Assembly (NCBI RefSeq): GCF_000332515.2
Contig: NZ_AOGZ02000014.1
Location: 1,318,001 to 1,382,000 of the forward strand
DNA length: 64,000 bases
Reading direction: 5' to 3'
Source of the DNA: Leptospira wolbachii serovar Codice str. CDC
GTDB lineage: Bacteria > Spirochaetota > Leptospiria > Leptospirales > Leptospiraceae
Below the pieces are notes generated by a model that saw only the letters and a program-made list of their open reading frames with translations, had not been told where the DNA came from and made no database searches. Of the stretch, positions 62,536 to 64,000 are shown piece after piece (position 1 is the stretch's first letter; every line of letters starts with the position of its first letter). The translations under genes and the position numbers were made by a program.

Positions 62536-63567
62536 TTACTCCGTAAGATTTCCGAACAATTTTCTCAAATACTCTTCTTCAAATTCAAAAAGATTCATAC
62601 CCCGACGAGCCATGATTTTTTTTGTATCGAAGAGAAACTCTTCTAATCGGTAACGCCCGCCGGGTTTAATCCAGGTGAACGCAGGTACATAACCCTGGAT
62701 CCTGGATTCGACTATGTTACTCGCAATATCAAATACGGTTCCCGTATTGGACATCACACCAATGGCAAGTTTTGTAAATGGACCTATCAATGATCCAAAT
62801 TTAATGGTTCCCGTATTAATAATGGAATCACCTATCTTTAGTTTTATGATTCCATAATTATTTTTTAAATCGCTGGTTGTGGATAAGGCGCCTAAGTTCA
62901 CCCAAGTAGATACAAAACTATGTCCAAGAAAACCTTCATGGTGTTTGTTGGTATAATCAAGGATGATAGAATTTTCTACTTCACCGCCAATCCGGCACTG
63001 GTTTCCAATAAGACACCCACCGGTGATTCGAGCATTGTCAATTTGTGTATTTTTTCCCACGAAGAGTGGGCCTTCTAAAAAACTAAAGGAAGAAATTTTG
63101 GCTCCATCTTCAATGAGAATAGGACCATCTGTTGTATCAAAAACAACCCCAGGATACACGGTTGCCTGTGGATGGATATAAAGATGTTTTTCCTTTCCTA
63201 TGATATGAAATCCCGATTGTTTTGCTTTATACTTTTGACGAAACCGTTTCCAATCTTTTTCCAAAGTCAATGTATCTTCAATGATAGACGTCACAGTTCC
63301 CAAAAGTTCCCAAGGCAAATAGGAATCGGAACTATAAATAGAATCATAAGTTTCCAGGTTCGCCGGTAGTATATGAGGGTATCTGTGAAAGATTAGCTTT
63401 TCAAAGGATGGGTCGGGGCCTTTATAAAATATTTTTGCCCCTGGATATTTACGTTCTAGTTTTTCGAGTAAGGTGATACCTCCCAGATTCCATTCGAAAA
63501 AAGAATGAAATCTAGACAAGGGTTGAAGAGACGGATTTCTTTGGGAATCGTCAAGTAAGAGATTCAC
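62536..63567 (-). CDS. Alternative-type GlmU (sugar nucleotidyltransferase + left-handed beta-helix acyltransferase)
   Basis: 343 residues. The N-terminal 130 residues are a reduced nucleotidyltransferase-like domain, and residues 130-300 are hexapeptide repeats forming a left-handed beta helix (YIHPQATVYPGVVFD, ILIEDGAKISSFSFLEGP, FVGKNTQIDNARITGGCLIG). The stretch GEVENSIILDYTNKHHEGFLGHSFVSTWVNLGA then TTSDLKNNYG matches the family I know as TIGR03991-type alternative GlmU, used by spirochaetes and Bacteroidetes to make UDP-GlcNAc. glmS lies 3 bases upstream, which fits UDP-GlcNAc supply for peptidoglycan and LPS. Confidence 0.85.
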   Translation of the reverse strand: MNLLLDDSQRNPSLQPLSRFHSFFEWNLGGITLLEKLERKYPGAKIFYKGPDPSFEKLIFHRYPHILPANLETYDSIYSSDSYLPWELLGTVTSIIEDTLTLEKDWKRFRQKYKAKQSGFHIIGKEKHLYIHPQATVYPGVVFDTTDGPILIEDGAKISSFSFLEGPLFVGKNTQIDNARITGGCLIGNQCRIGGEVENSIILDYTNKHHEGFLGHSFVSTWVNLGALSTTSDLKNNYGIIKLKIGDSIINTGTIKFGSLIGPFTKLAIGVMSNTGTVFDIASNIVESRIQGYVPAFTWIKPGGRYRLEEFLFDTKKIMARRGMNLFEFEEEYLRKLFGNLTE

Positions 63568-63570
63568 TGT

Positions 63571-64000
63571 TTACTCCACGGTTACAGATTTCGCTAAATT
63601 CCTAGGTTGGTCCACATTACATCCCCTAAGGATTGCTATATGGTAAGACAAAAGTTGTAAAGGAATGACTGCAAGTAGTGGAACTAGTGCATCGGCCGTT
63701 TTCGGAATTTCAAATGTAAAATCAGCCATTGATTTTATATCCGTATCCCCTTCTGTCACTATAGCAATTACCTTTCCTTTCCTAGCTTTCACTTCTTGGA
63801 TATTCGAAATGACTTTTTCATAAGAACCATCTCTCGTTGCGATAAACACTACAGGCATATCTTCATCAATGAGTGCAATCGGTCCATGTTTCATTTCTGC
63901 TGCCGGATATCCTTCCGCATGGATATAAGAAATTTCTTTTAACTTTAAAGCCCCTTCCAAGGCTACAGGGAAATTAAATCCACGTCCCAAATAAAGGAAG
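63571..64000 (-). CDS. glmS: Glucosamine-fructose-6-phosphate aminotransferase GlmS, C-terminal part (cut by window edge)
   Basis: The last 142 codons of glmS; the 5' part is beyond 64000. The SIS-domain end is clear: [75 protein letters not shown] with the terminal [13 protein letters not shown] hallmark. The upstream reading frame is open to the edge. It makes glucosamine-6-phosphate from fructose-6-phosphate and glutamine, the first step of UDP-GlcNAc synthesis, and precedes the alternative glmU by 3 bases. Confidence 0.95.
   Translation of the reverse strand, partial: FLYLGRGFNFPVALEGALKLKEISYIHAEGYPAAEMKHGPIALIDEDMPVVFIATRDGSYEKVISNIQEVKARKGKVIAIVTEGDTDIKSMADFTFEIPKTADALVPLLAVIPLQLLSYHIAILRGCNVDQPRNLAKSVTVE

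Overview
The window reads as chromosomal DNA of a spirochaete of the genus Leptospira, most likely one of the saprophytic (biflexa-like) species. The evidence is the AT-leaning composition, the families that are typical of the genus (DUF1574/MBOAT pair, many secreted orphan proteins, lipoproteins with loose spirochaetal lipoboxes), frequent GTG/TTG starts, and diderm genes (LptF/G, Omp85, TonB, RND pump) beside a flagellar filament-cap gene. Species assignment is inference. No rRNA, tRNA, CRISPR array, insertion sequence or prophage is visible, and no gene-free stretch exceeds about 265 bases, so this is a dense, ordinary chromosomal segment.

Layout. 1-4114: start of fliD (minus) facing ppk and an FAD-linked 2-hydroxyacid dehydrogenase (plus). 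4224-11792: two small secreted proteins with Pro-rich C-termini, then a heavy-metal RND efflux operon (OMF, MFP, an extra beta-barrel protein, RND pump). 11886-14438 (minus): BBP2 porin, short cytochrome c'-like protein and DUF455 ferritin-like protein. 14506-15646: alkyltransferase-like protein and ThiD. 15655-21883: a GAF-GAF-AAA-Fis sigma54 activator diverging from an operon of a GAF/SpoIIE phosphatase, tilS (reading frame broken at an A10 tract) and engB. 21862-26924 (minus): metalloprotease-like protein, DUF1566 lipoprotein, Omp85-type barrel, and a biotin carrier plus biotin carboxylase. 27001-31456: LtaS-like membrane sulfatase, an 11-residue repeat secreted protein, PlsC acyltransferase and a secreted helical protein. 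31608-35202: DUF2225, truA, barrel protein, lipoprotein. 35281-40682: adenylate cyclase, FecR protein, two secreted proteins. 40655-43741 (minus): DUF1574 + MBOAT acylation pair and a NYN protein. 43793-45986: a pair strongly reminiscent of mycobacterial DprE2/DprE1. 46082-52342 (minus): zinc ribbon, secreted protein, rsmD, pbpC, thioesterase, SpoIIE phosphatase, LptF/G. 52413-55831: TPR-like protein, lipoprotein, sufE, serine hydrolase and partner. 55836-58936 (minus): htrA, ruvB, TonB-like. 59054-59981: DJ-1 protein and STAS antagonist. 60025-64000 (minus): glmS (3' part), an alternative-type GlmU, alpha/beta hydrolase, and a methylcrotonyl-CoA-carboxylase-type carboxyltransferase.

Functional themes. 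Envelope building recurs: amino-sugar supply (GlmS/GlmU), peptidoglycan (PBP1C), LPS export (LptF/G), outer-membrane proteins, polymer acylation (MBOAT), sulfatase-fold transferase, possible polyprenyl-phosphoryl-pentose epimerisation (DprE-like). Regulation is dominated by PP2C-type phosphatases and a STAS protein (partner switching) plus a class III cyclase. The biotin carboxylase/carrier genes near 25-27 kb and the carboxyltransferase near 60-61.6 kb could together make one acyl-CoA carboxylase. The most notable observations are the frameshifted tilS, the DprE1/DprE2-like pair, the 11-residue SFP repeat protein, the small PPP-ended proteins ahead of the metal pump, and the class IIIb cyclase-FecR operon.
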